Source: Ilyonectria destructans
Taxonomy: Eukaryota > Ascomycota > Sordariomycetes > Hypocreales > Nectriaceae
Direction of reading: 5' to 3'
Assembly (NCBI GenBank): GCA_020740775.1
Contig: JAHEWK010000002.1
Location: forward strand, 1,860,001 to 1,924,000
DNA: 64,000 nucleotides
The notes under the pieces were generated by a model. The model was not told the origin of the DNA. It saw only the letters and a list, made by a program, of their open reading frames with translations, and ran no database searches. The translations under genes were made by a program, and so were the position numbers. Shown here piece after piece: positions 45,892 to 56,700 of this stretch. Position 1 is the first letter of the stretch, and each line of letters starts with the position of its first letter.

Positions 45892-47225
45892 GATCAGAGC
45901 ATTCTCGGGATGCCTCCGTTGGGGTTGAGAAGGTGCCGCGAGTGAAGCGCGAGTTGCGTGTCAGTGCATTCTGAATCTGTTGCGTCATCATCGAGTCGCG
46001 AAATGGATGCGCGAAGTCACGTGATTGTTTTAGACGGTTAATGGATGGGTTGGTCAGCACTAATGTCCGCAACCGTCCAACACTTTAACGCAATAACATG
46101 GCAAGAACAAGACATTGATGGCTCATATTAAAGCGATGATGGAAGTATCATTTACTTGGAGCTTAGGGCTGAACTTTCGTGATCAAGTCGAAGTTGAGAT
46201 AGAACCCCATGGAACTAACATCTTGTTTGCCTCGGCTCGGGTGGGCCGACGCCCCAACGTTGCAACGCAATCGCCACGCCGTCATGTTATCAATTCACAC
46301 ATGCGCATCCTCTCACGACGGAGGCATTCGGTGTTGTGCAATGCGCGAGCTTCATTCCGCTTTCGTCACAGGTCCGAAATACGACGAGGCAAAAGTTAAA
46401 GTTTCTTGTAAGCTTGATCAGTACCTACGGAGTACAGCCCACAACATTTCAAATGTTAATTCGTAACTTCCTCACTCGTACAGATACTTCTGAATGTGTT
46501 GTAAAATGCTCGGAAGATCTAGTATCCGAGACACGTTGTCTGTAGCACATGCGTGTGGCTGCATACCTACCAAGCTGCGAATAGAGAGCTCCTGTGCCCA
46601 ATCCAACATAACATCTTCCTTGTGGAGGACTTGTGCAAGAACAAACGAATTTAACATTTGTAATCCTTGTGGGCTGCAATGATTCAGCGAACCTCACCGA
46701 AGTATGCGGAGCCTATCATGACCAAGTCCGGTCCGTGCCCAATTTTATCAGCAAAGTCCGACGGCCGATTACATACAATTCCGGTCCACGATGTCCCTCA
46801 GTTATGGAGCCCCTCTGCGGCTGCAGGTGAATACCGTATCGACTCGGTAAATTGGCCCTGAATCCTTCCCCCCTTATTGCCTTCGGGTTTTTGTATACCC
46901 AATGATTTAGGAAATCTAAGCCTCATATAGCTTAGCTTTGCTCCATAAAAACAAGGCCAATTTATCGAGTCGATACGGTACCATCATGATGACTTAGCAC
47001 GTAACGCCTTCCAGACCCATGGTTCAGAAACTCCGTTGCCGATTCTGCCGTCATACAGAGGCCGCCAGCCTGATGCCATCCCAGTACACCCTACTGTCTT
47101 GCAGAAGGGTATAAAGCCCACCATGTAGAGCCTCTCGAAGTCCATCATTTTCAAGCTCTCCGTTGCATAGCTTAAATCATTACATCCATCAATCACCCTA
47201 TCAAATTTCATCTTCATTCACAATC
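45892..47225. other. 1.3-kb divergent intergenic region with an inverted repeat
   Basis: It separates Rad4 (minus) from the reductase (plus). Only short frames occur. The notable element is the foldback at 46832-46980, listed separately. Confidence 0.5.
46832..46980. repeat. 149-bp foldback with 29-nt inverted repeats
   Basis: The left arm, 46832-46860, begins TACCGTATCGACTCG; the right arm, 46952-46980, is its reverse complement with two mismatches in 29 positions. The interior is 91 nt and non-coding. It looks like a MITE or other small foldback element about 250 bp before the reductase gene. I could not define a target-site duplication with certainty. Confidence 0.8.
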
Positions 47226-48353
47226 ATGACTGATAAGCGCATTGTTCTCGTGACTGGTGCCAATGGCTACATTGCCGGCCCAGTCATCGAATTATTCCTC
47301 AAGGCAGGGTACGCCGTGCGTGGAACGGTTCGATCCAAGGCCTCTGCAAATGTTCTCGTTGAGGCGCTATCTCAATACCGCGATAATCTCGAGATTGTTG
47401 AGGTACCCGATATTGTTGCCCCAGGGGCGTTCGATACGGCCGTCAAAGGTAAGCGCTCTAGTCTGAATAACTCGCCAACTCGTGTTTAACGTTCCTTCCA
47501 GGAATCCATGCCATCGCACATCTGGCTTCCCCCGTGAGCTTTAGCTTCACGGACCCTGAGCCTGTCCTAGAGGCCGCAGTGGAGGGAACCCGCGGTATCT
47601 TGGAGTCCGCACTTAAGGAACCTTCCATCAAGAGCGTCGTCTTGATGTCTTCCATTGCTGCCGTCATGAACAAGAAGGAAGATTCGCCTCGCTTCACAGA
47701 AGCAGACTGGAACACTGAGGCCTTGGATCAGGTCAAGAGCCTCGGCAAAAAGTCCCCAGGCCCACTCATTTATGTGGCGAGCAAGGTTGCCAGCGAGCGC
47801 GCATTCTGGGAGTTTCGTATTGAGAAAAAGCCGTCCTTTAGCATGGCTGCCATCAACCCTACGTAAGTTCTCCGTTCCGAATAACATTGCGGTCGCTGAC
47901 ATGGTACACAACAGCTTCGTCATGGGTCCACCCACAGCAGCCGAATCTTTATCCAAGATTGGTGGGACGACGGCCTTTATCTTGCAGATATTTTTAGGAC
48001 AAGAAATCCCCTTCCCCATCTCACCCAACCCTAGCTTTGTTGATGTCCGCGACGTTGGCAGAGTCGTCGTCTTCGCAGTCGATCATCCCGACAAGGCAAA
48101 CGGAGAACGCTACATCTTGGCGAAGGGGATGGTTCCTCCTCAAGCAGCTGCCGATATTCTCCGTGAGGCATTCCCCAATCGCCGCGATATCATCAAGGAA
48201 GGGACACCTGGTGAGGGTTACAACCCAGGGTTCGCGTTCCCAGAGGACAGAATCATCGACGGATCCAAAGCCATCGAGGCGACGGGGCAGCCTCATTACG
48301 CAGTGGAACAGACGATCATTGACACGGCCAAGTTTTTGGAGAAATTCCTCTAA
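47226..48353 (+). CDS. NAD(P)-dependent reductase, dihydroflavonol-4-reductase/ketoreductase-like, 340 aa
   Basis: Exons 47226-47448, 47502-47862 and 47915-48353 join in frame. The N-terminus has the Rossmann motif VTGANGYIAG and the NADP-favouring segment RGTVRSK. The catalytic YxxxK appears as YVASK (Y165, K169), with a Ser-rich strand SSIAAVMN before it and NPTFVMGP after it, as in extended short-chain reductases of the DFR/cinnamoyl-CoA-reductase/yeast GRE2 group. All catalytic residues are present, so it should reduce a carbonyl compound with NADPH in the cytosol. The substrate is unknown. Introns are 53 and 52 nt. Confidence 0.9.
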
Positions 48354-48643
48354 GTTATTCGGGGTTGCATAGAATAATATTGCGCTACGGCGTTGGTGTG
48401 AGAATAGGCTCGAGACACGATACATGATAATAAACTACTTGTAATACTACTCGTGTCGCGCATGACTGATCGTGTGGGGACGATGCTCCATAAATGACGG
48501 CGCAATAGGCCGTCGAGATGAGCACACTCTCTCCGCTCCTCAACGTCCATATTTATACTTTGCCAGAGGATCACTTATCGACTCGATTGCGCTCTTCGTA
48601 AATCTTTCTCATCCAATTCTCGTGGCTCCCACTCTCGATCAAA
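48354..48643. other. Short intergenic region between tandem genes
   Basis: It contains the 3' flank of the reductase and the promoter of the thioredoxin-like gene. No repeats or operators seen. Confidence 0.4.
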
Positions 48644-49028
48644 ATGCCCCTCATTGACGCCGATACCCCGCCCTCGGACGCTGCGACTCATTACGTCGTG
48701 TACTTTGCGTCTGGCGAGCCATCATGGTGCCCAGACTGCCGCGACGCCATTCCTGCTCTTAAGAACGTATTCGGATCTGACTCTGCTCCGACAGCTCACA
48801 TTGTCCGCGTGGGATCATTCCAGGAGTGGAGGGGCGCCAAGAAGAACAAGTATCGGGGTGCGCCTTACAACATTCAAGGAGTCCCGACAGTCGTGAGAAT
48901 CGAAAATGTGAGTTTGCAGCTCATTCACAAATTCATTTATTAATTCATCTTCATAGGGCAAGGAGGTTGCTCGTTTGGGTGATGTCGAGAGCCAGCAGGA
49001 ATCTGCGTTACGACAATTGATTGCTTGA
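48644..49028 (+). CDS. Thioredoxin-like protein (TXNDC17/DUF953 type), 111 aa
   Basis: Exons 48644-48907 and 48957-49028 join over a 49-nt intron (AAT|GTGAGT...CATAG|GGC). The product has the active-site motif WCPDC at residues 28-32, a thioredoxin-fold core and the cis-Pro region GVPTV at about 80. WCPDC marks the TXNDC17 (TRP14) group, small cytosolic disulfide reductases. The second exon adds only 23 residues, ENGKEVARL onward, completing the last strand and helix. Length matches the family (about 110-125 aa). Confidence 0.9.
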
Positions 49029-49424
49029 TCCAATATCCCTCATGTAACGATGGTCGGGTATTCTTGAGGAAATTTGTGTCACAAAGGTCCAGGTAGCATG
49101 ATAAAAGCATACAATATCCAGATCCATCATCAAACCTTACGCCAGGACCCAGGTGTCAATTAATCTAGCGAGACGCCGATCTACACTTGGCCACACCATG
49201 ATGAAGCGATCACAACGCGGACATGGGGAAATAGGTGCGGTAGAGAGTTGCAGGTGATTGTTAGTGCATATGTGCACGGACCACCCCACCTTGCCAGTGT
49301 CCGGGTTCGACAGAGGCCACCAAAAAAAAATTGGATTGTCGCTCGTCCAAGTCGTGATCAATGAAACACTCCATCTTTAACAAGCTCTCACTCCACGGAA
49401 TAAATCCCAAAAAAATCAAATGAA
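49029..49424. other. Intergenic, nothing recognised
   Basis: 3' flank of the thioredoxin-like gene and the T-run terminator of the minus-strand tRNA-His near 49408-49418 (seven A on the plus strand). Confidence 0.5.
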
Positions 49425-49514
49425 TGCGATCTGCAAGAATCGAACTTGCGTCGTCAGTGAATTGACTCTTTAGAGGCCCACAAACTGATATACTGACCAC
49501 TATACTAAGATCGC
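49425..49514 (-). tRNA. tRNA-His (GTG) with 18-nt intron, copy 1, divergent acceptor stem
   Basis: Read on the minus strand: acceptor GCGATCT pairs fully with AGATCGC, discriminator A. The anticodon stem TCAGT/ACTGA encloses TTGTGG and then an intron of 18 nt after position 37, followed by C38. Anticodon GTG. T arm is GCAAG-TTCGATT-CTTGC. A run of seven T follows. The body matches copy 3 (51993) but the acceptor and T stems are changed with full compensation. Mature length 72 nt. Confidence 0.85.
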
Positions 49515-51133
49515 GTGTTAGTTCATTTGTTGTTATGGGTCGGTCTCATATTAGAGTACATATATTACTCCACTCGCACAAATTGAAATCCACTTGGTAG
49601 GTAAATTACATAAGCGTTCCTTATTCTCGTACTAAATCTTAATCAGGTTTTTTTCACCTGTACACGTTCGTTCCTTGCTGGAATAGTTAATGAGTACTGG
49701 TATTTTAATATTGGAATGAACAGACACTCATTCTGCCAATTCTCACCCGATCGAATAACTCGTTCCTCAAAAGACATATAGAAGTAAATATAAAACAACT
49801 ATCCCATACGGTGTTCCTTCTTCCGCCTTGTAATCACACATCTGGTGTCGGTGTAAGAGCAAGCTTTCATTCTAACTTCACTATCAACGAGCACACCGTG
49901 AGGTTAATGGAGAGGGATTTGAGAGCGTCACGTGCCAGGAACCATCTCTCTTACAATGATTAAATCCGTCATCCGAAACATAGTAGATGTAGGCGTTTGC
50001 ACATTCGCCAACTAGGGAGCCACTTGCTCACCCCTCACCAACCCAGTAGGCCGACGCTCAGCCCAACGCTCTGTCTTTGGCATGGACGAAGCTTTACTCA
50101 TTCGCATTCCCACCAAAATTTTCAGTTTAGTTTCTACGTAAGAGATAGCTCCGTGCATAAGTAATGTTGACGTTCGCCCTCCTGCCCCACATTGACCCCC
50201 AGCCCCGTTCAAAGAAACACAATTCCCATTTAAATGCTCAACCATGACCAGTCTCTGTTCATAAGGCAACCTGTGTTTAAACTCATATTCCCTGTAGTAG
50301 GCTTTTTTCCCCGTTTTACTATCATACACCGAGAACAGTAATCTCATTTCACTTAGGCATTTGGCGCGGTTGGCTTGCATGATTTAGGCCTGAGAATCTA
50401 GGGTTGTCTTCCCCAGGCATCTACCACCACAATGGGTTGGATTTAGGCTACCGCCCATCCGGGTTGAGCATTGAAATAAACTCATAAACTTTATGGTGAC
50501 CTTGCATCCCTTCGCTCTCTCCCATGCCATACAAACAGTCCTGTAACTGTTATTATTGTCGTCGTCGTCGCGGGTAAACCCAGTCTCGCCGCCGCCAAAT
50601 GACATTCCATACCATCCTAGCGCGTATTCGTGGCGTTTGATTTATAATTGAGTTATCACAATTCGTCTGGAAACACACCGGGGATGTAACAACTGCTGCC
50701 GCGGCCACCCGGGTCCGGATCCACTTCCGGATTGTTGCCCCACTTTCGGCCCCGACGGTGCGTCCGGCTCAGATGACCCGGCCGGGCCAGTATTGAGTAC
50801 AGACATGATCCTCAGTTATCGGTGAGCATTCGAACTCCGTCCAGGTCTTGGGTTTTTGGGAAGGACAAATAATCCATAACATCTTCGGTTCTGGTGAACT
50901 TAACAGGAACGCACTAAGGCCATCCCGATGCTTTTGACATCCACGGTTTGCATACCTTGAACAACACAACCCACTCATTTTCATAAGGCTAGAGTCTAGT
51001 TTTCTATTTACCTAAGTATGCGTCAACGCATGCAAGAGTGGGACTACCCCGCTTTATATGGGTCTTTGGCTCGGATGTGGTTATGAACTGAAATAACTCG
51101 CCCACTTTCAACATTCAATGAAGATTCTTCAGC
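49515..51133. other. 1.6-kb gene-free region
   Basis: No open frame above chance with a recognisable feature. A 122-codon frame at 50380-50012 (minus) is unsupported. The base composition is AT-richer than gene-bearing parts. Confidence 0.5.
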
Positions 51134-51223
51134 GCCCCCATCATCTAGTGGCTAGGATACCAGTTTGTGGTCAACCGCATTCATAAAACACTGGAAACGC
51201 CGGTTCAATTCCGGCTGGAGGCA
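51134..51223 (+). tRNA. tRNA-His (GTG)-like with 18-nt intron, copy 2, one acceptor mismatch
   Basis: Acceptor GCCCCCA pairs with TGGAGGC except for a C-A mismatch at the fourth pair. The anticodon stem is CCAGT/ACTGG, with TTGTGG then an 18-nt intron ending ATAAAA and C38, so the anticodon is GTG. T arm GCCGG-TTCAATT-CCGGC. Discriminator A. A T-rich terminator (seven T) follows. The D arm, CTAGTGGCTAGGATA, is more like that of tRNA-Glu genes than that of the other two copies. It could be functional or a decaying copy. Confidence 0.7.
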
Positions 51224-51992
51224 ACGGATCACATTTTTTTAATATTTTTTAAGCCCATATATCGCCTGGTTGTGGGCTCCATTTTTGCATTTGTCGTGGG
51301 GTTTTTCTTTTTTTCCGAGGGTGATTTCCGTCTTGGAAGAGCGAGTCTAGCTAGGTAGTTCAATGCTTCAACTCGTGTCTAGAAGGAGCACTCGCAGCTC
51401 AGAATACTACAGGGTACTTAACACGCAGACAGGGCCGGTGAGACTGTCGATGGTTTTTCGCTCCCACAAGATCAATCTTGCCCTCATCCCAGTATGCCAA
51501 TAATTACAATACCTCCCATTAATTACATTGAATTCCACATTGAACTACCAGGTACTAAATTGTTGGTGTCTGCTGTTGTGAATAAGAATAACATTGTTCC
51601 ATGGTGCAGTGTCCATGGATTATTCCGCGGTGAGAGAGTGGAATCTCTGCTGGTCGCGCTCCATTCTCCACAAGGCAAAGCCCGAGTATGAATGAAAATA
51701 CCCGGTCGGATTACAACCAGAGGCTAGTAAATCATTCAAGCATCATTGGACCACAGAATAAACAAAGAGACGGCCTAAATGGCAATAAGAACGAATGGAG
51801 TGCTACGTCCTGCCGATGGCCGTGTGAGGAGTTTGCTTCTTGCAGGAGAAGTCCCAGATAACTCACCAATAGAGTCTTACTTTAGACTCACTCCCTGCAA
51901 ATGCAGCGGAAAAGCTTGACAGCCATATGTATTAAAATAAATCGCTCAGCATCCACAAACAGCTTAGCTTGACATTTCGTCTTGCAAGCCCT
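51224..51992. other. Gene-free spacer between tRNA genes
   Basis: Contains the terminator of copy 2 (T runs at about 51234-51250). Otherwise nothing recognised. Confidence 0.5.
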
Positions 51993-52080
51993 GCCCAGCT
52001 AGTATAGTGGTTAGTATATCAGTTTGTGGCACTCAAACCTCAATTCACTGACGACCCAGGTTCGATTCCTGGGCTGGGCA
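51993..52080 (+). tRNA. tRNA-His (GTG) with 16-nt intron, copy 3
   Basis: Acceptor GCCCAGC pairs fully with GCTGGGC, discriminator A. Anticodon stem TCAGT/ACTGA, loop TTGTGG plus a 16-nt intron after position 37, then C38. T arm CCAGG-TTCGATT-CCTGG. A seven-T run lies 15 nt downstream. Of the three copies this looks the most canonical. The extra G(-1) of tRNA-His would be added after transcription. Confidence 0.92.
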
Positions 52081-53495
52081 ATTCTTTTGGATTTTTTTGG
52101 TCTCGTGGTAGGCGATCTCATGTTGGACGATCTCAGGTTAGTCGATATTTGAAGCTCTCGCCAATGCGGCTCTGGTGGGTCAGCACTCGAAGTCCGAGGT
52201 CCGTGCACCCCACCACCACTGACAACACCTGAGTTATTCCTCTCTTTTGACAGAAGAAACGCACTTGACTCAAGTTCTCGATCTCATTTTTAATACTTTT
52301 GGTTTCCTTCTTTGTCTTTTTTGATCGTCGCTGGGCAACTTCCACAACGATCGTTGCTGGCTGGCGCTAGTCACAGAATGAGGTCGCCCGGTCCGTGCGT
52401 TGCATTTACCTGGCGGCTACCCTAGATATTTCATGTTTTCTACTTGTCGCGTGGCAAATCATTCATAGCAGATTAAATAAAATCCCCGGCTTGTTTAATG
52501 CACATTCATTTTGCTTCTCATTTTTTATTCCTGCAAATCCTAAATGTTTGGGGGAAGAAACATGGTTTTTGTCACTAGCGACATCTTCATAAAACGGGCG
52601 AATGGACGCTCAACTTTTGTGTGGCCTGTCAATTTGAGTCAAGTATCCACCACAACGGCGTTTCTCCTGTCTCATCCACGTCCAGAGCCACACCAACTCC
52701 GCTGTTTCTGCTGTTACTGCCGTCTTGCTGTTGCCGTATCTGCTTCTTGGGATCGGAGGGGGCCTCGGGGGCCGCAGAAGGAGGGTCGTTGGGTTATGGG
52801 GCTGGAATAATAGACTCTAGGCCCTTGGCGGAAAGCCTCTCGCCGCGAAGGTCACTTCATGACAAGGCCGAAATGAATACAATCAACAGTGGAGGCATAC
52901 CGAAGAGTCGAGTAGGAGGAGCTTTAGCGGTCGAAGTCGCGACAACACAATTGTTGGCGTTGCTGCAGTTGTTGTTGCCACTTCAAATAGAAAAGTGCAG
53001 TTTCACCAACTCAAGAGTCTGTTTATGGTAGGTGCATTCGATCAGATGTTAATATGGTGATATATAAATTTAGCCGGAAGACAATAACGACGGTGAGCAA
53101 TAGGCGAGAGGCGGCTCCAGAGGCCCAACAACACCACCAGTGATGATACTGTTATTGTCGCTGCTACTGATTAGGGAGAAGGGGGCGGAAGAGGTAATTT
53201 CTGTGGCGGTAAGACGTTTTTGAGGTGCTAAGCCAGGTGAAATCACATCTAAAAACTCTGGCCGTTTTTCCGGACGGAAAGCTGGGCAAAGGTAAGCTCA
53301 GCGTGAGTGATTTGTCCGTCGACGACCCTCCGGGAAGGGCTTGTCCCACGTTTCGAATACACATAATTTCCCCATAGGATCATGATGCGGTCGAGATTCG
53401 GCGGGCGTGGAAGCATTTCGATGGGTTGAAGAAGAAGAGAAAAGAAATCCTCAGACGATGGAGGGGCTTGCGAGTTTCACAACTACATGTAGTGT
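52081..53495. other. Gene-poor region with inverted fragments of the PGGE family
   Basis: No intact gene is seen. On the minus strand, 52930-52990 carries the CAA-rich plus GTTGTCGCGACT module, and 52720-52870 carries a segment resembling 55590-55723 in opposite orientation. These are fragments of the small-protein family described below. Confidence 0.5.
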
Positions 53496-53850
53496 CTAAG
53501 ATGGCGTTAATGTCTTGGCCCCGTTCGGGGAGCTAAGAGGCGTTGGTGTCGGGCAGGGTTGAAGGACACGACGGAAACGGCGGAGCAGGCTGTCAATGAA
53601 GCGGCGACAGCGATCACCTAGCCTTGGAGAAGGCGAGGATAGAGAAGGAGTCCATAGACGTAGTGGCCTTGGTGGTGAAGGTTGATATGACTAGAGGAGA
53701 ATCATGACGCTCACCACGCAATGAACCTGGTGCCATCGACTACCAGGTCCCGGCAGAAAGGCTTGGTGAGCCTCCTTGATTTCTTCGGGGGTTACTAGCC
53801 CTCATGGTAGACCTTGCCATCCAGATACCTTACTGAGAGGCGAGTTGGGG
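53496..53850 (-). pseudogene. PGGE-family pseudogene
   Basis: Minus-strand reading gives LVTPEEIKEAHQAF in one frame and SAGTW-stop-SMAPGSL in another. The first aligns with the YLVTREELEEA segment of the gene at 56246, and the second with PPGTWKLMAPGPL of the gene at 58813. The C-terminal basic helix CRRFIDSLLRRFRRVL matches RRRVIDGLLRGLRRVL of the 56246 product. A stop at the Trp-adjacent codon and a frame change break the copy. Together with the shared 21-mer upstream, this indicates a duplicated then decayed gene. Confidence 0.7.
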
Positions 53851-53918
53851 GCCTCAAGGCAACGGTCAACTGAGCTTGTGTGGTGCCTGAGGATGTTGAA
53901 GCGACTGGGCTGCAAGTA

Positions 53919-53939
53919 ACTGCCAGCTGCGAACGACTG
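53919..53939 (+). repeat. 21-nt element, copy 1
   Basis: The 21-mer starts ACTGCCAGCTGCG and ends AACGACTG. It is identical to 56865-56885. Each copy lies just upstream of a minus-strand PGGE-family unit, here the pseudogene ending at about 53850. Confidence 0.85.
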
Positions 53940-54022
53940 GCAACGCCTGCAGAAGTAGCGACCTCGCTCAAATCCTTCTCTTCTGCTTTTTATCCTTTCT
54001 TCAAACTTTCGTCAACATCGAG

Positions 54023-54427
54023 ATGAACGGAAACCGGGAAGAAGTAGGCCCAACCCCCGACATGGCAAGTCTTCTTGCCTTGATAGAGCAGTATCAAGCT
54101 CCGATACATCGACCGGGCTTTCCAGGAGGGGAGGCATCTTTCGAAGCATCAGACCGTCCTACCGTTCACTTCGCACCGGACAGCTGGGAGTTACAGCGTG
54201 CATGCCTGTTTCATACCCGTCCTCTGGACCGTCCCCCAACTCCGATGCCCCCCGCGTCTCTTTTTCCCATCACGAACGTCGCCGAAGTGGCCGAAGATAA
54301 GGTCGTTGCCCCAGCTTCCATGGAATCCGGAACTCGAAAGCATCGCCGCTGTTGGTTAGTCCGCAGTCTGGTCCGTGGTTTCCGTGGGCTCTCCTTTCGC
54401 AACCGAAAGCCTACTGCGTCGTCCTAG
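54023..54427 (+). CDS. Small orphan protein of the local PGGE family, 134 aa
   Basis: The frame starts at ATG 54023 (context CGAGATGAAC). Residues of about 16-50 read LLALIEQYQAPIHRPGFPGG followed by EASFEA, resembling LLERYMASRHGPGLPGGE of the 58813 product. The C-terminal third is basic (RKHRRCWLVRSLVRGFRGL) and resembles the tail of the 56246 product. No signal peptide or known domain. A conserved intron-like cassette begins downstream at 54494 (GGTATGTCC...CATACCAG). Family function unknown; the protein is likely real because related frames recur nearby with matching layout. Confidence 0.55.
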   Translation: MNGNREEVGPTPDMASLLALIEQYQAPIHRPGFPGGEASFEASDRPTVHFAPDSWELQRACLFHTRPLDRPPTPMPPASLFPITNVAEVAEDKVVAPASMESGTRKHRRCWLVRSLVRGFRGLSFRNRKPTASS

Positions 54428-56245
54428 ACATCAAAGACTCCAGCAGAAAATGCTGTCGTGCCCTATGCCATGGCCTTAAGGGGCCTTCGCCAGGGTATGT
54501 CCTCTATCCCGATTCCCTGCATAATTGGGGTTACTAACATGGCATACCAGGAATTCGACTTTGATATCTGTGGGAATGAGAGGATGTGTCATGTTGGTCA
54601 TGGATGGGAGAGTGTGGCGGATGGGAAAGAAAGGTGTCGTATGTGTGACAAAGGAGTTCGACACATAGTTTGCTGTTCCAGACATTCAAGTAATTGAAAC
54701 ACTGCACCCAGAACACAAAAACATGACCGAAAGAGAGGCTTGGTGATTTATGTGGCGTCGTATTACCTGTCGCAATTGTGGTGTCCCAACTGCAGACAAA
54801 GAACCCCTGAAGAGGACAGGTGACCGACACATCCGGCCATTCTGATAATGGCGGCGTCTGAATTGCCAATGTTTGTTGGGTTCTCGCTTCACCACCACAA
54901 CCACGTCCACCAAAGCCCAGGTTGCGTCTGCATCTAAGTCTGGTAAGCAAGGCCTGGTGCTGCGACAAGGTCATCATCACTAACTCTCACTGGAATCTCA
55001 CATGCGAGCTTAGGCACACGATCGAAACAACAGAAACAACAACCACCACCAACGGTGTTGTCGCGGCTTCAGCCGCCGAGCCTTCCCTTCCAATCCCTCG
55101 CTGCCAAGCAGCAGCAACGACAGCAACAAAAGCGGTGACAGCAACAACAGAAGTAACAGCAGCAATGGTGTTGTCGCGGCTTCAGCGGCTAAGCCTTGCC
55201 TTCTTCCCCCCCTCGCCGTTGTCTGGTCCTGGGCCGTCACCCTGGGGGATGGTCCTTATCAACTCCTCCCTCTTCTATTCTTTCTATTATTTCTCCTGCT
55301 GCTCCTCCCGCCCGCAGTAGCAGCCTCGTCTCGGGACTCCGCCCTCGCTCCCCATCGCGTTTGGAACGGTTGGGCTCTCGTCTTGCATCGTCTGATCGTT
55401 TTCTCCCTCACAATTTGTATTTTTTACCAGAGCTTCCGGGCCTCTAATACGAGTCTTTACTGTCACTAATAGCAATAGTAGCAACAATAACGATATTGTG
55501 GCGACTCCGACCGCCGAACTTAGCTTCTCTGCTTCTACTCCTCAGACCCGACTCTCCGTCGCCGAAGCCGCCCCCGCTGATGGCGTTCGCTTAGAACTGT
55601 CATGAAGCGGCCTTCACAACCCGAGGGTTTTCGCCAGAGGCCTGGAGTCTAAAGATTCCAGGCCCGTTTCCCACCGAACCTCCTCCCGCCGCGCCCTCCT
55701 CGATCCCGAGTTGCTGCCAAGCAGCAGTAGCTGTATTGACGTGGCTCTGCCGCAAAAACGCTTCCATACGTCTCCGCCTCCATTTCCATTTCTGTGTGTA
55801 GGGTTTATCATACAGGCCTAAGATTTATAACTCTAAGGGTGCTTCGGGTACCACTTGGTTTGGGGAACAGGTGGAGAGCCTATTGAGGTCCTTGGAGCAC
55901 GCAGAGGCGATGGCGATGGACTGGATGAGTAGAGAATTAGAGTGGGGAAGAATTTAGTGTTTTAATTACATGAAACTCGTAATTATTTCCCCCAACCGAC
56001 ACGTCTTCCGTCCTAACCACCAACGTATTGCTGTCCATGACACACTCTCATCCAAAGGCACACTCTCTTGTCGTGATCACAGCGGTGAATTCATATTCTT
56101 GGTATCCCATGTTATTAAACTGTTCACTATCCTGGTTGAATGGGAATATGCGAAGTGAAAACATACCTGAGAGATCCATGAGGTTGCTGTAGGACAAGCG
56201 CAACACCACTTGATAAGCCGGGATCTGGGAAGTCACAGCCACCCG
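54428..56245. other. Region of PGGE-family fragments and CAA/CAG-type modules
   Basis: Holds the 3' cassette of the 54023 gene (54494-54560), a downstream flank resembling 58300-58610, and three modules in which a CAA/CAG-rich run is followed by GTTGTCGCGGCTTCAGC or a variant (55030-55090, 55106-55195, 55465-55530). The segment 55590-55723 has an inverted relative at 52720-52870. No intact gene could be supported. Confidence 0.55.
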
Positions 56246-56659
56246 TCACTGGCAGCATAGGACACGACGGAGACCACGAAGCAGGCCATCGATGACGCGG
56301 CGGCGGCGACTTGGGCGAGGTGTCGACGGGGCAGAGGCCTGAGCGTGGGCCTTGTCGACGTAGACGGCGTCGGTGGTGGCAGATTCGTCGGTAGAAGCAG
56401 TAAATGCCTGCGCCAGTCCATAATCAAACCACCCAGGAGAAGCAAGATACATGATGCCCGGTGGATGGTCGTTCATAGCCTCCTCAAGTTCTTCGCGTGT
56501 CACAAGGTACCAGTCAGCTGGGTCCCAAGACCCGTATTCGGGGTACAGATTGGGTTGCTGGATGTCTGGATACTCCATGATAGGGAATGATGAAGAGGCT
56601 TGTTCATAAATATCCATGTCGGGTTCGGGTGCCATGGAGAGCCATTCGTCGGTAGCCAT
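56246..56659 (-). CDS. Small orphan protein of the local PGGE family, 137 aa
   Basis: The start is ATG 56659 (MATDEWLSMAPEPD). The frame is open further upstream but that part is C/T-rich leader. The N-terminal half is acidic and aromatic. The segment YLVTREELEEAMNDHPPG corresponds to ELTLEELAFAVKDCPPG of the 58813 product. The C-terminus, RRRRVIDGLLRGLRRVLCC, is an amphipathic basic helix that could bind a membrane or nucleic acid. No signal peptide. Function unknown. Confidence 0.6.
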   Translation of the reverse strand: MATDEWLSMAPEPDMDIYEQASSSFPIMEYPDIQQPNLYPEYGSWDPADWYLVTREELEEAMNDHPPGIMYLASPGWFDYGLAQAFTASTDESATTDAVYVDKAHAQASAPSTPRPSRRRRVIDGLLRGLRRVLCCQ

Positions 56660-56700
56660 CTTTAAGACGGTGATGGATGGTAAAAGAAGAAATGAACAAG

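Noticed and set aside
54534..54980. 148-codon minus-strand frame opposite the 3' cassette of the 54023 gene
   Set aside because: It crosses sequence that is better explained as the duplicated 3' flank of the family; composition is not protein-like.
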